From Planctomycetota bacterium (GTDB lineage Bacteria > Planctomycetota > Planctomycetia > Pirellulales > UBA1268), in NCBI GenBank assembly GCA_003669585.1, contig QWOQ01000006.1, forward strand, positions 62,001 through 126,000: 64,000 nt of DNA, read 5' to 3'. The position numbers and the translations under genes are program-made. This document shows positions 7,793 to 16,458 of the stretch, piece after piece (within the stretch, counting starts at the first letter, position 1; the number at the start of each line of letters is the position of its first letter). A model generated the notes under the pieces. That model was not told where the DNA came from and did not search any database. It saw only the letters and a list, made by a program, of their open reading frames with translations.

Positions 7793-9871
7793 ATGCCCCC
7801 AGCACTTCAACAGATTCGAAACATCGGCATCGTCGCGCATATTGATGCGGGCAAGACAACCGTCACGGAGCGCATGCTTTTTTTCTCGAAGGCGAGTCAT
7901 CGTCTTGGCGATGTCGACCGTGGAACCACGATCACGGATTTTGATCCCGAGGAACAAGAACGAGGCATTACGATTTACTCAGCGGCAGTATCGTTTCAGT
8001 GGAACGATATAACAGTGAATCTGATTGACACGCCGGGGCACGTCGATTTTACGGCTGAGGTCGAACGCAGTCTGCGAGTGCTCGACGGCGCGGTGGTGGT
8101 ATTCAGCGCACGAGAAGGAGTCGAAGCGCAAAGCGAAACTGTCTGGAGGCAAGCAGACAAATACGGTGTTCCGAGAATTTGTTTGATTAATAAGCTCGAT
8201 CGAGAAGGAGCAGATTTCTTTGGTACGGTTCGTCAGATTGGCTCCCGTTTGTCGGCGAAGCCGCTGGTCCTCCAGGTGCCGCTGGGCATGGGACCGCCGC
8301 ATGTAGCCAACCCTTTTCGTGGGTTGGTTGATCTGATTTCGATGCAACTCATTACGTTCTCAAAGGAGGACAACGGCGCAACGTCTACGCAGGGGCCGAT
8401 TCCTCAAGAACTTCTCGAGACGGCAACGCATTGGCGAGATGATCTTGTATCGACGCTGTTTGATTTTTCCGATGAAGTAGCGGAGCTTGCTCTGGCCGAG
8501 GCGCCAATTCCATGCGAACTCATTCGAGCCGTGATTCGAGAGGCCACCATTGCGCGACGAATTGTGCCGGTCCTTGGTGGATCTGCACTTGATTGCATCG
8601 GTGTGCAGCCGTTGCTCGATGCGGTGGCTTCGTACTTGCCTTCGCCTGCCGATGTACCTGACGTACAGGGGATGAGTCTGTCTGGAAAAACGGAGATTGC
8701 GGTACGCCGGCCACCCGATCCCAATTCCCCATTTTGTGGCTTGGTATTCAAAATTGTCGCCGACAAACATGGAGATTTGCACTACGTGCGGATCTATTCT
8801 GGAACACTCAAGGCGGGCAGTCGCGCGTGGAATCCACGACTCGCAAAGAAAGAAAATATTGCGCAACTCTGGCATCTGCAGGCAGATCGTCGCGAGCAGG
8901 TTCTCCTGTGTTCGGCCGGAGACATCATCGGAGTGATCGGTCCTCGAGGAAGTGTTACAGGCGACACGCTGTGCGACGCAGCGGCCCCAATACTTCTGGA
9001 AAGCATCTGCTTTCCAGAAACCGTGATCTCGATGGCGATCGAGCCGGAGACAAGTCTGGAGCGCAAAAAACTTTCAGAAGTTCTTGACATGATGAAGCGA
9101 CAAGATCCGACGTTTCGCGCAGTCGAAAGCGAGGAGACCGGACAGACGATTATCAGCGGAATGGGAGAACTACATCTCGAAGTGATTCGACATCGACTCG
9201 AGCGAGAATTTAATCTGCATTGCCGAGTTCACAGACCAAGAGTGAGTTATAAGGAAACCGTTGCAAGACAAGTTGTCGTAGAAGGACAATCGAATCGTCA
9301 GATCGCCGGACAGACTTTGTTTGCAACGGTGCGATTGCGAGCAGAGACAACTGAAGATCAGTCGGCTGTGCAAACAGTTCAGGAGTGGTTTCCGCAAGAT
9401 GCTTCTTCGTCGCATGTCGCGGCAGTCATGGTGACGGCCATTGGCGAAAGCACCGAGCGGGGTGGATTGAAGGGATGCCCTCTCTGGTCTACTCGATTCA
9501 CGCTGCTTGAAAGTCCGCTACCAGATCCGCTTCCAAGCGATGTTGCGATCCGTATTGCTGCAGCCGATGCCGTTGACAAGGCGATCTTCGAGGCGGGCAC
9601 GGTACTGCTGGAGCCGATTATGAAACTCGAAGTCAGCGTGCCGGAAGCTCATTTGGGTGACGTGATTAATGATCTTCAGCAACGACGCGCGGTGATTACC
9701 AACACGTATCTTCGAGCAGGTGTCACGGTGATCGAAGCTGAATCGCCGCTGTCGAGTCTGTTTGGATACTCCGCCGCAGTGCGAAGTGTGAGCCAAGGAA
9801 GAGCCAGTTTTACGATGTCCCCTCTCAAGTATGGGCCAGCCTCGGCGGAAACCGCAGAGAGTTTTGTCTAA
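7793..9871 (+). CDS. fusA: Elongation factor G-type GTPase (probable EF-G paralogue)
   Basis: This 692-residue translational GTPase has the full EF-G layout: G domain with AHIDAGKT (15-22), DTPGH (79-83) and NKLD (133-136), then domains II-V. The switch I segment reads DFDPEEQERGITIYSAA, unlike the DWMEQEQERGITITSAAT form of common EF-G. Planctomycetes are known to carry several EF-G paralogues (the spdEFG types), so this may be a specialised copy and not the main translocase. No rpsL, rpsG or tuf accompanies it, although rpsJ follows, as at the end of a str operon. The ATG at 7793 has no strong ribosome binding site. Confidence 0.88.
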   Translation: MPPALQQIRNIGIVAHIDAGKTTVTERMLFFSKASHRLGDVDRGTTITDFDPEEQERGITIYSAAVSFQWNDITVNLIDTPGHVDFTAEVERSLRVLDGAVVVFSAREGVEAQSETVWRQADKYGVPRICLINKLDREGADFFGTVRQIGSRLSAKPLVLQVPLGMGPPHVANPFRGLVDLISMQLITFSKEDNGATSTQGPIPQELLETATHWRDDLVSTLFDFSDEVAELALAEAPIPCELIRAVIREATIARRIVPVLGGSALDCIGVQPLLDAVASYLPSPADVPDVQGMSLSGKTEIAVRRPPDPNSPFCGLVFKIVADKHGDLHYVRIYSGTLKAGSRAWNPRLAKKENIAQLWHLQADRREQVLLCSAGDIIGVIGPRGSVTGDTLCDAAAPILLESICFPETVISMAIEPETSLERKKLSEVLDMMKRQDPTFRAVESEETGQTIISGMGELHLEVIRHRLEREFNLHCRVHRPRVSYKETVARQVVVEGQSNRQIAGQTLFATVRLRAETTEDQSAVQTVQEWFPQDASSSHVAAVMVTAIGESTERGGLKGCPLWSTRFTLLESPLPDPLPSDVAIRIAAADAVDKAIFEAGTVLLEPIMKLEVSVPEAHLGDVINDLQQRRAVITNTYLRAGVTVIEAESPLSSLFGYSAAVRSVSQGRASFTMSPLKYGPASAETAESFV

Positions 9872-9900
9872 GAGTGACGCGACTCTTTTGGGGGCGTCAC
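9870..9900 (+). other. Two mutually exclusive hairpins at the fusA stop codon
   Basis: Hairpin A pairs AAGAGT (9870-9875) with ACTCTT (9882-9887). Hairpin B pairs GTGACGC (9874-9880) with GCGTCAC (9894-9900). They share bases and cannot form together. Neither is followed by a long T-run (TTTT at 9886-9889 after A). They could act in termination or attenuation between the EF-G gene and the rpsJ operon. Confidence 0.4.
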
Positions 9901-10254
9901 AGTGATCGTTTTGAGGTCGGCTTGTGGAGTTAAAGCCATTGTTTTGAAGCATGTTGACAGTGTTTGGTTCCCTTTCTAGATTCCGAGTCCTTCCGTTGAG
10001 CCACATGCCTTTGAGGTTTGATCCTTTCCGGTGTGCCAAACGTCGGATTTTAAAGCATGTCACGGTGCCGTTTCGACAGAATGTCAAAACGTCGCTCGCA
10101 AATCGCCGTGTGAGGTGATTTGCGTCTGCTTGCTCGATGTTGGCAGTGGTTGAATGAAAAGATTGTTGTGAAAGTGAATCAAAACCGATTCTGACTTTTG
10201 CAAATGAAGTACGAAATGTTGGAAGTTTAGAAACGTCTGCTTTGGAGAATGCTT
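9872..10254. other. Gap before the S10 operon
   Basis: This 383-base gap between the EF-G gene and rpsJ holds no credible coding frame. It contains the hairpins at the fusA stop and a good sigma-70-type promoter match at 9954-9982, leaving a leader of about 265 bases before rpsJ. I could not identify a tuf, rpsL or rpsG remnant in it. Confidence 0.6.
9954..9982 (+). promoter_or_regulatory. Candidate promoter of the S10/spc/alpha ribosomal operon
   Basis: TTGACA at 9954-9959 is a perfect -35 box. After exactly 17 bases comes TAGATT at 9977-9982, four of six matches to TATAAT. It lies in the only long gap upstream of rpsJ and points toward it, so it probably drives the ribosomal gene string. 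Confidence 0.5.
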
Positions 10255-10578
10255 GTGGCCGGTACTCAGGAAATTATCCGTATCCGTATGGAGGCATACG
10301 ATCACTCAGTGCTCGATCAGAGTGCCGCAGAAATCGTAGACACTGCAAAACGGACGAATTCCGAGGTGCACGGCCCCATTCCACTGCCGACAAGAATTGA
10401 ACGATACACGGTCCTTTCGAGTCCGCACGTCGATAAAAAAGCCCGTCAACAATATGAGATCAGGACTCACAAGCGAGTGATTGATATTGTCCAGGCCACT
10501 GCGAAAACGATTGAAGCACTGAATAAATTGTCACTTCCTGCCGGTGTGGATATCAAAATTAAAACAAGCGTAAGGTGA
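10255..10578 (+). CDS. rpsJ: 30S ribosomal protein S10
   Basis: S10 is part of the 30S head and is also the NusE antitermination factor. The protein shows [21 protein letters not shown], the loop [23 protein letters not shown] and ends KIKTSV. I chose GTG at 10255 (107 residues) because GGAG at 10244-10247 is correctly spaced from it; the ATG at 10249 directly abuts that site and would add two residues. It opens the S10 cluster. The 240-base gap to rplC is long for this operon and contains a short inverted repeat (TGGACTGAGTCCA). Confidence 0.95.
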   Translation: MAGTQEIIRIRMEAYDHSVLDQSAAEIVDTAKRTNSEVHGPIPLPTRIERYTVLSSPHVDKKARQQYEIRTHKRVIDIVQATAKTIEALNKLSLPAGVDIKIKTSVR

Positions 10579-10818
10579 TTTTGAAGAGCGATGGACTGAG
10601 TCCAGTTGAGAATGTTTGCGTGGCGTTGGTGTAGTCGTCAGATTTTTTGAACATCATTCATGAGGAGCGCATAAAAAAGCATGCTTGGAAGACGTTACGG
10701 GTAAGGTACGGCAAGTCCGTGTTCTCCCGAGCGATCGATGACTTCGAGCGTGAAAATGGAATGAACAGCAGGTTCGCTTTGTGCGGATCGCTCTCAAGTT
10801 CCCCAGTGCGAAAAAACT

Positions 10819-11559
10819 ATGGCTGCTCCTGGACTTCTTGGCCGAAAAATCGGCATGACACAGATTTTTGATGAGAAGGGTGCGGCGGTGCCTGTCACGG
10901 TGATTGAAGCCGGTCCGTGTCCGGTGCTCACTGTTCGCTCGGTGGATCGCGATGGCTATCAGGCCGTTCAGTTGGGCTTTCGAAATAAGCCTCGCCGGCT
11001 TGCCTCGCGGGCTCAGCGTGGTCAGGTTGCTAAGCTCGACAGCAAAAGATCAAAGCGTCTCGCTGCTGCCGGCAGCGTGGCGGTTCTCAAGGCCGATTGT
11101 GAGCCTCAGCGATTTATTCGCGAGTTCCGCAGTTCTGCGGAAGATTTTACAGTTGGTCAAGTATTCACAGTCGAAGTATTTGCCGATGTAAAGGCAGTGG
11201 ATGTCACCGGAACAACGAAGGGCCGGGGAACTGCGGGCGTCATGAAACGTCACGGTTTTCACGGTCAACGAGCCTCGCACGGCGTAAAAAAGGTGCATCG
11301 TCATCAAGGTGGAACGGGCATGAATACCTCTCCGGCTCGCGTTTTCAAAGGAAAGCGTATGGCTGGGCGATTCGGTAACGAACGATCAACAATGCGAAAC
11401 CTGAAGGTTGTGCGCGTCGATCAGGAGAACGGTCTGCTCCTGGTGCGTGGAGCGGTGCCGGGCCCAATCGGTGGCTATGTTGTGGTTCGTCCCACGAACA
11501 AGATCGTTCGAGTGCCTACGGCGGCACCGATCAGCAAAAAGAAGGCGGCTTCAAAATGA
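10819..11559 (+). CDS. rplC: 50S ribosomal protein L3
   Basis: L3 is an early-assembly protein near the peptidyl transferase centre. This one has 246 residues, against about 210 in E. coli. The N-terminus LLGRKIGMTQIFDE and the central TTKGRGTAGVMKRHGF are diagnostic. The C-terminus is extended by a lysine-rich end. Its stop overlaps the start of rplD by four bases (ATGA at 11556-11559), which indicates translational coupling. Confidence 0.97.
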   Translation: MAAPGLLGRKIGMTQIFDEKGAAVPVTVIEAGPCPVLTVRSVDRDGYQAVQLGFRNKPRRLASRAQRGQVAKLDSKRSKRLAAAGSVAVLKADCEPQRFIREFRSSAEDFTVGQVFTVEVFADVKAVDVTGTTKGRGTAGVMKRHGFHGQRASHGVKKVHRHQGGTGMNTSPARVFKGKRMAGRFGNERSTMRNLKVVRVDQENGLLLVRGAVPGPIGGYVVVRPTNKIVRVPTAAPISKKKAASK

Positions 11560-12356
11560 ATCTGACCATTCATGATGCGACTGGAAAAAAAGTCGGATCA
11601 TACGAAATTGACCCAGCGGAAATTGCGCCAAAAATCAGCAAGCAGCTGTTGCACGAAGCTGTTGTGATGTATCAGGCGAATCTCAGGCAGGGCACGCAGA
11701 AGACTAAAACTCGCGGTGAAGTTGCTGGATCGACCAAAAAACTTTACCGACAAAAAGGAACCGGCAACGCTCGTGCTGGTGGTAGGCGCAGCGGAGTTCG
11801 ACGCGGCGGCGGTCATATTTTTGCAAAGAATCCTAGAGATTTCGGTTTTCGTCTTCCTCGTCGAAGCTTGCAAGTTGCTGCGAGAATGGCGTTTGCGGCA
11901 AGACTGGCTGACGGCGAAATTAAATTGATTGACAGTCTTCCGTTTTCGAAGCCGCAAACGGCAGTCATGGCGAAAGTTCTCGCCGCGCTTGATCTGGGTG
12001 GTCGCACAGTGCTCGTATCGACGGAATCGCACAACGATAATCTCTGGAAGAGCGCACGCAATATTACAGGAATTTCTGTAGCGCCCGTCGGTGATCTCAA
12101 TGCGTTGACGATTCTCACGCCATACAAAATCCTGATGACGACTGCCGCAATTGATTCGTTTCGCCAGAAAGCCGCGGCAGAGGTTGCTTCAAAAGGTCTG
12201 AAGGATGCCAAGAAGTCGCGTACTTCTGGAAAACCGATTCAGGCGAAGCCGAAGCCCAAGGTCAAGGCTGAGTCTAGGTCCAAGCCTGTGAAGCCGAAGG
12301 CAGATTCAAAAAAGTCTATTGCCCGTGCTGCAGCCAAGACAGGGAAGGATTCGTAA
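11556..12356 (+). CDS. rplD: 50S ribosomal protein L4 with a long basic C-terminal tail
   Basis: L4 lines the peptide tunnel and, in E. coli, represses its own operon. The core (residues 1-205) has the tunnel loop KKLYRQKGTGNARAGGRRSGVRRGGG. A tail of about 60 residues, made almost only of Lys, Ala, Ser, Pro and Arg (for example KPKPKVKAESRSKPVKPK), brings the length to 266 against about 201 in E. coli. The tail is in frame and within the operon, so it is not a misread. The start overlaps rplC (ATGA). Confidence 0.96.
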   Translation: MNLTIHDATGKKVGSYEIDPAEIAPKISKQLLHEAVVMYQANLRQGTQKTKTRGEVAGSTKKLYRQKGTGNARAGGRRSGVRRGGGHIFAKNPRDFGFRLPRRSLQVAARMAFAARLADGEIKLIDSLPFSKPQTAVMAKVLAALDLGGRTVLVSTESHNDNLWKSARNITGISVAPVGDLNALTILTPYKILMTTAAIDSFRQKAAAEVASKGLKDAKKSRTSGKPIQAKPKPKVKAESRSKPVKPKADSKKSIARAAAKTGKDS

Positions 12357-12359
12357 GTC

Positions 12360-12680
12360 GTGCCAAAACCAATTCCACCACCCCCAAGTCAAAATCCACG
12401 TCTTTCGGCGCATCAGGTTATTCTGCGTCCGCTTGTGACTGAGAAGGGCGTTCATAAAGCCAATCGACAAAATGCCTACGCCTTTGTGGTGGCTACGGAA
12501 GCCGCAAAGCTCGATGTGCGTCTGGCGATCGAGGAGCTTTTTAATGTCAAGGTCACGAAAGTCGCGATTCAAAATCGCAAAGGAAAGATTCGTCGCAGTC
12601 GGATGCGTCGCACCAGTACTCGTAATTGGAAAAAGGCGATCGTGACGCTTCGTCCTGAGTTTAAGATCAGTTTCTTTTGA
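12360..12680 (+). CDS. rplW: 50S ribosomal protein L23
   Basis: L23 sits at the exit of the peptide tunnel and is the docking point for trigger factor and SRP. The 106 residues include VILRPLVTEKGVHKANRQNAYAF, the LFNVKVTKVAIQN helix-loop and KGKIRRSRMRR. The start is GTG at 12360, three bases after the rplD stop, with AGGGAAGG at 12341-12348. It begins with a short proline-rich stretch before the conserved core. Confidence 0.95.
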   Translation: MPKPIPPPPSQNPRLSAHQVILRPLVTEKGVHKANRQNAYAFVVATEAAKLDVRLAIEELFNVKVTKVAIQNRKGKIRRSRMRRTSTRNWKKAIVTLRPEFKISFF

Positions 12681-12768
12681 TCCCTGTTACGGTTTGCTCG
12701 TTTTGCAAAATAATTCGTTGGAAATAATAAAGAACATCAATCGAACACTGAGTATATAGAGCGCATCA

Positions 12769-13626
12769 ATGGGCATTCGCACATACAATCCAACTAGTCC
12801 CGGTCGCCGAAATGCGAGCGTCTCTGACTTTGCGGAACTGTCGCGAGGTGCGACGGTACCCAAGCACCTGAAGGTACGCCAGAAAAAAACCGGCGGTCGA
12901 AATAATCAGGGGAAGATCACGTCTCGTCATCGAGGTGGTGGTCATAAACAGCAATATCGTCTCATTGATTTTCGTCGCAATAAAGATGGTATTCCTGGGA
13001 AAGTGGAGTCCATTCAGTACGACCCAAATCGAACTTGCCGGGTTGCGCTTGTTTTTTATGCCGATGGTGAGAAGCGGTTTATTCTCTCTCCTGAAGGTCT
13101 GCTTGTTGGCGCAACTGTATTGAGCGGGCCTGAATCTCCGCCTGAAGTAGGCAACTGTCTTCCGTTTTCGGCGGTGCCGCTGGGAACACAGGTTCACAAT
13201 ATTGAGCTGCAGCAAGGGCGCGGAGGAAGGCTTTGTCGTTCAGCTGGTTCTTCCGCAGTGCTTGTTGCAAGAGAGTCGCTGTGGGCTCAGATTACGCTTC
13301 CGTCTGGTGAAATCCGTCGTGTTCCGTCTAATTGTCGCGCAACAATCGGTGCTCTTGGAAACGCAGAGCATATGAACGTTGTGCTCGGCAAGGCTGGCCG
13401 AAAGCGATGGATGGGGATTCGGCCTCACGTGCGTGGAACCGCGATGAATCCAATCGATCATCCGCACGGTGGAGGTGAAGGACGTACCAAGGGTGGACGT
13501 CATCCGGTGAGTCCGACAGGAAAAAGCTCAAAGGGCGGCGGTACTCGAAAACCAAGAAAACCATCGAGTGCGTTTATTTTGAAGCGTCGCAAGAGTCGAC
13601 GGTATGGACAGCTTAAGTTGCGATAA
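12769..13626 (+). CDS. rplB: 50S ribosomal protein L2
   Basis: L2 binds 23S rRNA and supports subunit association and peptidyl transfer. The 285 residues carry [32 protein letters not shown], and the C-terminal [16 protein letters not shown], which contains the conserved histidine loop. Length and order are normal for the family. The ATG at 12769 is 88 bases after rplW. Confidence 0.98.
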   Translation: MGIRTYNPTSPGRRNASVSDFAELSRGATVPKHLKVRQKKTGGRNNQGKITSRHRGGGHKQQYRLIDFRRNKDGIPGKVESIQYDPNRTCRVALVFYADGEKRFILSPEGLLVGATVLSGPESPPEVGNCLPFSAVPLGTQVHNIELQQGRGGRLCRSAGSSAVLVARESLWAQITLPSGEIRRVPSNCRATIGALGNAEHMNVVLGKAGRKRWMGIRPHVRGTAMNPIDHPHGGGEGRTKGGRHPVSPTGKSSKGGGTRKPRKPSSAFILKRRKSRRYGQLKLR

Positions 13627-13729
13627 GGATAGTCTCTGTTGATCGGTTGCTGTTTTTAGGGTGACCGCTCAACGAAAAAAAGTAATACTTCCAGCGGATT
13701 TCAGTGACACTTTTCAGGAAATAGATGGT

Positions 13730-14029
13730 ATGGGACGCAGTGCAAAGAAGGGGCCGTATGTGGATCCTCGAGTATTCGAGAAGGCAGAGCGTCAGCTCAC
13801 TTCTGGAAAACGAGATCCGATCAAAACATGGTCGCGTTCTTGCACCATTGTTCCAGAGTTCATCGGCCTGACGTTTATGGTTCATAATGGAAAGCAGCAC
13901 CTGAAAGTTTTTGTGACAGAAGACATGGTTGGTCACAAGCTTGGTGAGTTTTCTCCAACCCGGACGTTCCGGGGACATGGTGGCAAGCCAGCCGCGATGA
14001 AGTCGGGTGGAGCAGCTTCAGAAAAGTAA
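13730..14029 (+). CDS. rpsS: 30S ribosomal protein S19
   Basis: S19 lies in the 30S head and contacts the A-site tRNA with S13. I start it at the ATG at 13730 because the protein then begins [12 protein letters not shown], the family N-terminus, and AGGAA lies nine bases upstream; the longer frame from 13661 would add 23 unrelated residues. The 99-residue protein includes [22 protein letters not shown] and ends near [16 protein letters not shown]. Confidence 0.95.
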   Translation: MGRSAKKGPYVDPRVFEKAERQLTSGKRDPIKTWSRSCTIVPEFIGLTFMVHNGKQHLKVFVTEDMVGHKLGEFSPTRTFRGHGGKPAAMKSGGAASEK

Positions 14030-14070
14030 TCGTTCGGTCGACAGGCTGGCCAAAGAGAGCCAGATAAAAA

Positions 14071-14406
14071 ATGCCTTATTTAGCCACTCATAAATACGCC
14101 CATATCAGCGCCCGCAAGGTCCGCCGTTTGGCAGATCTTGTTCGAGGAAAGTTTGCTGACGAAGCGCTTGACATTCTCAAGTTTCAGCCTCATCGCGGCG
14201 CAAGAATGCTTGAAAAAGTGATTCAAAGTGCCTTGGGAAACGCCGAGCATCTGCGTGCTGCGAGTGTGGATGATTTAGTTGTTGTCGATGCAAGAGTTGA
14301 TGAAGGTCCCATGCTCAAGCGAATTCGTCCGCGTGCGAGGGGAATGGCGTTCGTAATCAGGAAACGGATGTCTCATATCAAGGTAAAGCTCGACTCGCCC
14401 GCGTGA
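14071..14406 (+). CDS. rplV: 50S ribosomal protein L22
   Basis: L22 contributes a long loop to the peptide tunnel. The 111 residues show YAHISARKVRRLADLVRGK, LEKVIQSALGNAEH and the tunnel hairpin around GPMLKRIRPRARGMAF with MSHIKV at the end. Length is normal. Spacing to rpsS and rpsC is about 40 bases on each side. Confidence 0.97.
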   Translation: MPYLATHKYAHISARKVRRLADLVRGKFADEALDILKFQPHRGARMLEKVIQSALGNAEHLRAASVDDLVVVDARVDEGPMLKRIRPRARGMAFVIRKRMSHIKVKLDSPA

Positions 14407-14445
14407 TCGCTCGCGAATGGGCGTGCATAGGAAAGATTTTTAACA

Positions 14446-15141
14446 ATGGGTCAAAAAGTAAATCCAATTGGGTTCAGGGTCGGAGTGACCGAGCCGTGGC
14501 GAAGCCGTTGGTATGCCTCAAAGAAGGAGTTCAAGGATCTCCTGCTTGAGGATTTTAAGGTTCGATCCTTCGTAAAGAAGAAATATCGCAGTGCAGCAAT
14601 TCCAAAGATTGAGATTGAGCGTACTCGCGATGAGGTCAGAGTTATTCTGCATTCGGCCAGGCCCGGAGTGATTATTGGTCGCAAGGGGCAGGAAGTTGAT
14701 CGTATGCAGGGTGAGTTGCAGGAGCTTCTCGGAAGGCGAGTCAATTTAAAAATTGAAGAGGTCACGCGACCTGAGATTCAAGCTCAGCTCATCGCCGAAG
14801 ATATTGCAGATCAGTTGAACAAGCGAGCGGCATTTCGAAGGACGATGAAGCGTTCGATGGAAGCAACCATGAGCGCCGGCGCGAAGGGTGTGAAGATTCA
14901 GCTTGCCGGCCGTCTCGGAGGCGCGGAAATGTCGCGGTGCGAGAAAGCGATTGCCGGTGCAATGCCGCTTTCAACAATTCGGGCAAAAATCGATTACGGG
15001 TTCTGCGAGGCTCCCACGGCGCAGGGCAATATCGGTGTTCAAGTGTGGGTGAATCAAGGCATGTACGAGGAGACTGGCAATGGCGCTGATGCCCAAGAGG
15101 GTCAAGCACCGAAAAAGCCAACGAGGTCGTATAAGAGGTGA
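14446..15141 (+). CDS. rpsC: 30S ribosomal protein S3
   Basis: S3 forms part of the mRNA entry channel. The 231 residues start MGQKVNPIGFRVGVTEPWRS; the KH domain has PGVIIGRKGQE near residues 73-82; the C-domain has GRLGGAEMSR and ends with a short charged tail. The last 62 bases overlap the start of rplP in another frame, so its C-terminal tail and the L16 N-terminus are encoded by the same DNA. Confidence 0.97.
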   Translation: MGQKVNPIGFRVGVTEPWRSRWYASKKEFKDLLLEDFKVRSFVKKKYRSAAIPKIEIERTRDEVRVILHSARPGVIIGRKGQEVDRMQGELQELLGRRVNLKIEEVTRPEIQAQLIAEDIADQLNKRAAFRRTMKRSMEATMSAGAKGVKIQLAGRLGGAEMSRCEKAIAGAMPLSTIRAKIDYGFCEAPTAQGNIGVQVWVNQGMYEETGNGADAQEGQAPKKPTRSYKR

Positions 15142-15496
15142 GGCCACCCGCGGCAATCGAGTTGTTTTTGGCGAGTTTGGTCTTCAATCCGAACAGCCAG
15201 GATGGCTTGCTGCCGCAACGATCGAGGCGGGTCGTGTTGCTGCACAACAATATCTCCGTGAGGAGGGGCGGCTGTTCGTTCGCGTATTTCCACACAAATC
15301 GATTACGTCGATACCGCTGGAAACTCGAATGGGAAAAGGAAAGGGTGAGCCCGATTTTTGGGCAGCAGTTGTAAAACCAGGCACGATTCTTTACGAGATT
15401 AGTGGTGTGACTGAAGATGCAGCAAGAATGTGTTTGTCAAGATTGGCTCACAAGATGCCACTGAGAGTTCGTTTTGTAAAACGACGGGCTCAATAA
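15080..15496 (+). CDS. rplP: 50S ribosomal protein L16
   Basis: L16 helps place the A-site tRNA and is needed late in 50S assembly. The 138 residues begin MALMPKRVKHRKSQRGR. The ATG at 15080 is preceded by GAGGAGA at 15067-15073, which supports this start inside rpsC; the next in-frame ATG (15089) lacks such a site. Conserved parts include LFVRVFPHKSIT, ETRMGKGKGEPDFWAA and LAHKMPLRVRFVKR. The 62-base overlap with rpsC is much longer than the few bases usual between ribosomal genes. Confidence 0.95.
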   Translation: MALMPKRVKHRKSQRGRIRGEATRGNRVVFGEFGLQSEQPGWLAAATIEAGRVAAQQYLREEGRLFVRVFPHKSITSIPLETRMGKGKGEPDFWAAVVKPGTILYEISGVTEDAARMCLSRLAHKMPLRVRFVKRRAQ

Positions 15497-15535
15497 CGAA
15501 GCGTTGCGATAGAGAACTGGAAATAGGGCGAAAGC

Positions 15536-15934
15536 GTGAACAAGGTAAAAGAAATTCGCGAAATGAGCGACGAACAGATACGGCTTGTCTGGAAAGACTC
15601 GGCCGAGTCGCTGTTTCGTTTGCGGATGGAAGCGCAGACTGAAAAGCTTGCCTCGCCGAGTGAAGTCCAAAAAAACAGACGGACCATTGCCCGCTGTCAG
15701 ACGATCCTTGTGCAACGAATGAAGGCGGCCGGACAAGTTGGTCCACTGCTCGCGCTCGGGGTTGTTGCCTCTGCAGCCGGTCAGCAATCGCATGCAGAGG
15801 CTACGTCCAAGAGTGGAAAACGCATAAAAAAACAGCGACTCACGGGTCGGGCGTCGGTTCGCGCAACAAAAAAGGCTGGTGCTCGTGCAATGCCTCGTAC
15901 GATTCGAAAGCGATCTCAAAGCAGTGGAAAATAA
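15536..15934 (+). CDS. rpmC: 50S ribosomal protein L29 with a long basic C-terminal extension
   Basis: L29 sits at the peptide exit beside L23 and takes part in the trigger factor and SRP binding surface. The core (about residues 1-62) is typical: a KEIREMSDEQI start, LFRLRMEAQTEKL, and a second helix NRRTIARCQTILVQR. A further 70 residues rich in Ala, Lys, Arg, Gly and Ser follow, giving 132 in total, about twice the usual length. The extension has no stop or frameshift. The start is GTG at 15536. The gene lies in its usual place between rplP and rpsQ. Confidence 0.92.
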   Translation: MNKVKEIREMSDEQIRLVWKDSAESLFRLRMEAQTEKLASPSEVQKNRRTIARCQTILVQRMKAAGQVGPLLALGVVASAAGQQSHAEATSKSGKRIKKQRLTGRASVRATKKAGARAMPRTIRKRSQSSGK

Positions 15935-16036
15935 GACAAGACTCAAAGCGGCACACCGGTCTCAAACAATTAAACCAATCACCATAACAAGCAACACAGA
16001 GAGCGACATGAATTTTTCAATGAGGATTGCCTTCTA

Positions 16037-16390
16037 ATGCCCAAACGAGTTGAGTTCGGAACAGTCACCAGTGCAGCATCGAGCAAGACTCGTCGCGTGG
16101 AGATTCCCCGCGTGGTCAGGCACCCTAAGTATGGAAAGATTCTTCACCGTCGCACGGTTTGTCATGTGCATGACGAAAAAGAGGAGTCGGGCCTTGGGGA
16201 CAAAGTTGAGATCGTCGAATGCAGGCCAAAAAGTAGGCTCAAACGCTGGGAGCTTGTCCGTATTATTGCGAAGAGTACAGCGGTCGACATCTCTTCATTA
16301 CGATCTGGTGCACGGGCAACGGCGTTAAAGGAGTCTGCAGCTCGGAAGGAAGAGGCCGTCGCGACCGGAAGCGAAGGCAAAACGTCCTGA
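16037..16390 (+). CDS. rpsQ: 30S ribosomal protein S17 with a C-terminal tail
   Basis: S17 is a primary 16S rRNA binder with an OB fold. Recognisable parts are MPKRVEFGTVTSAASSKTRRV, VRHPKYGKILHRRTVCHVHDE, and GDKVEIVECRPKSRLKRWELVRI. Total length is 117 residues against about 85 in E. coli; the last 35 form an Ala/Glu/Lys-rich tail. The ATG at 16037 follows GAGGA at 16022-16026. The stretch of about 100 bases upstream is AT-rich and non-coding. Confidence 0.94.
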   Translation: MPKRVEFGTVTSAASSKTRRVEIPRVVRHPKYGKILHRRTVCHVHDEKEESGLGDKVEIVECRPKSRLKRWELVRIIAKSTAVDISSLRSGARATALKESAARKEEAVATGSEGKTS

Positions 16391-16458
16391 GTTGATTCAA
16401 CAGGTGCAGCACGTAAGCACTACCAAACGCGCAAGAGAAAACGAAACGGATACGACCA

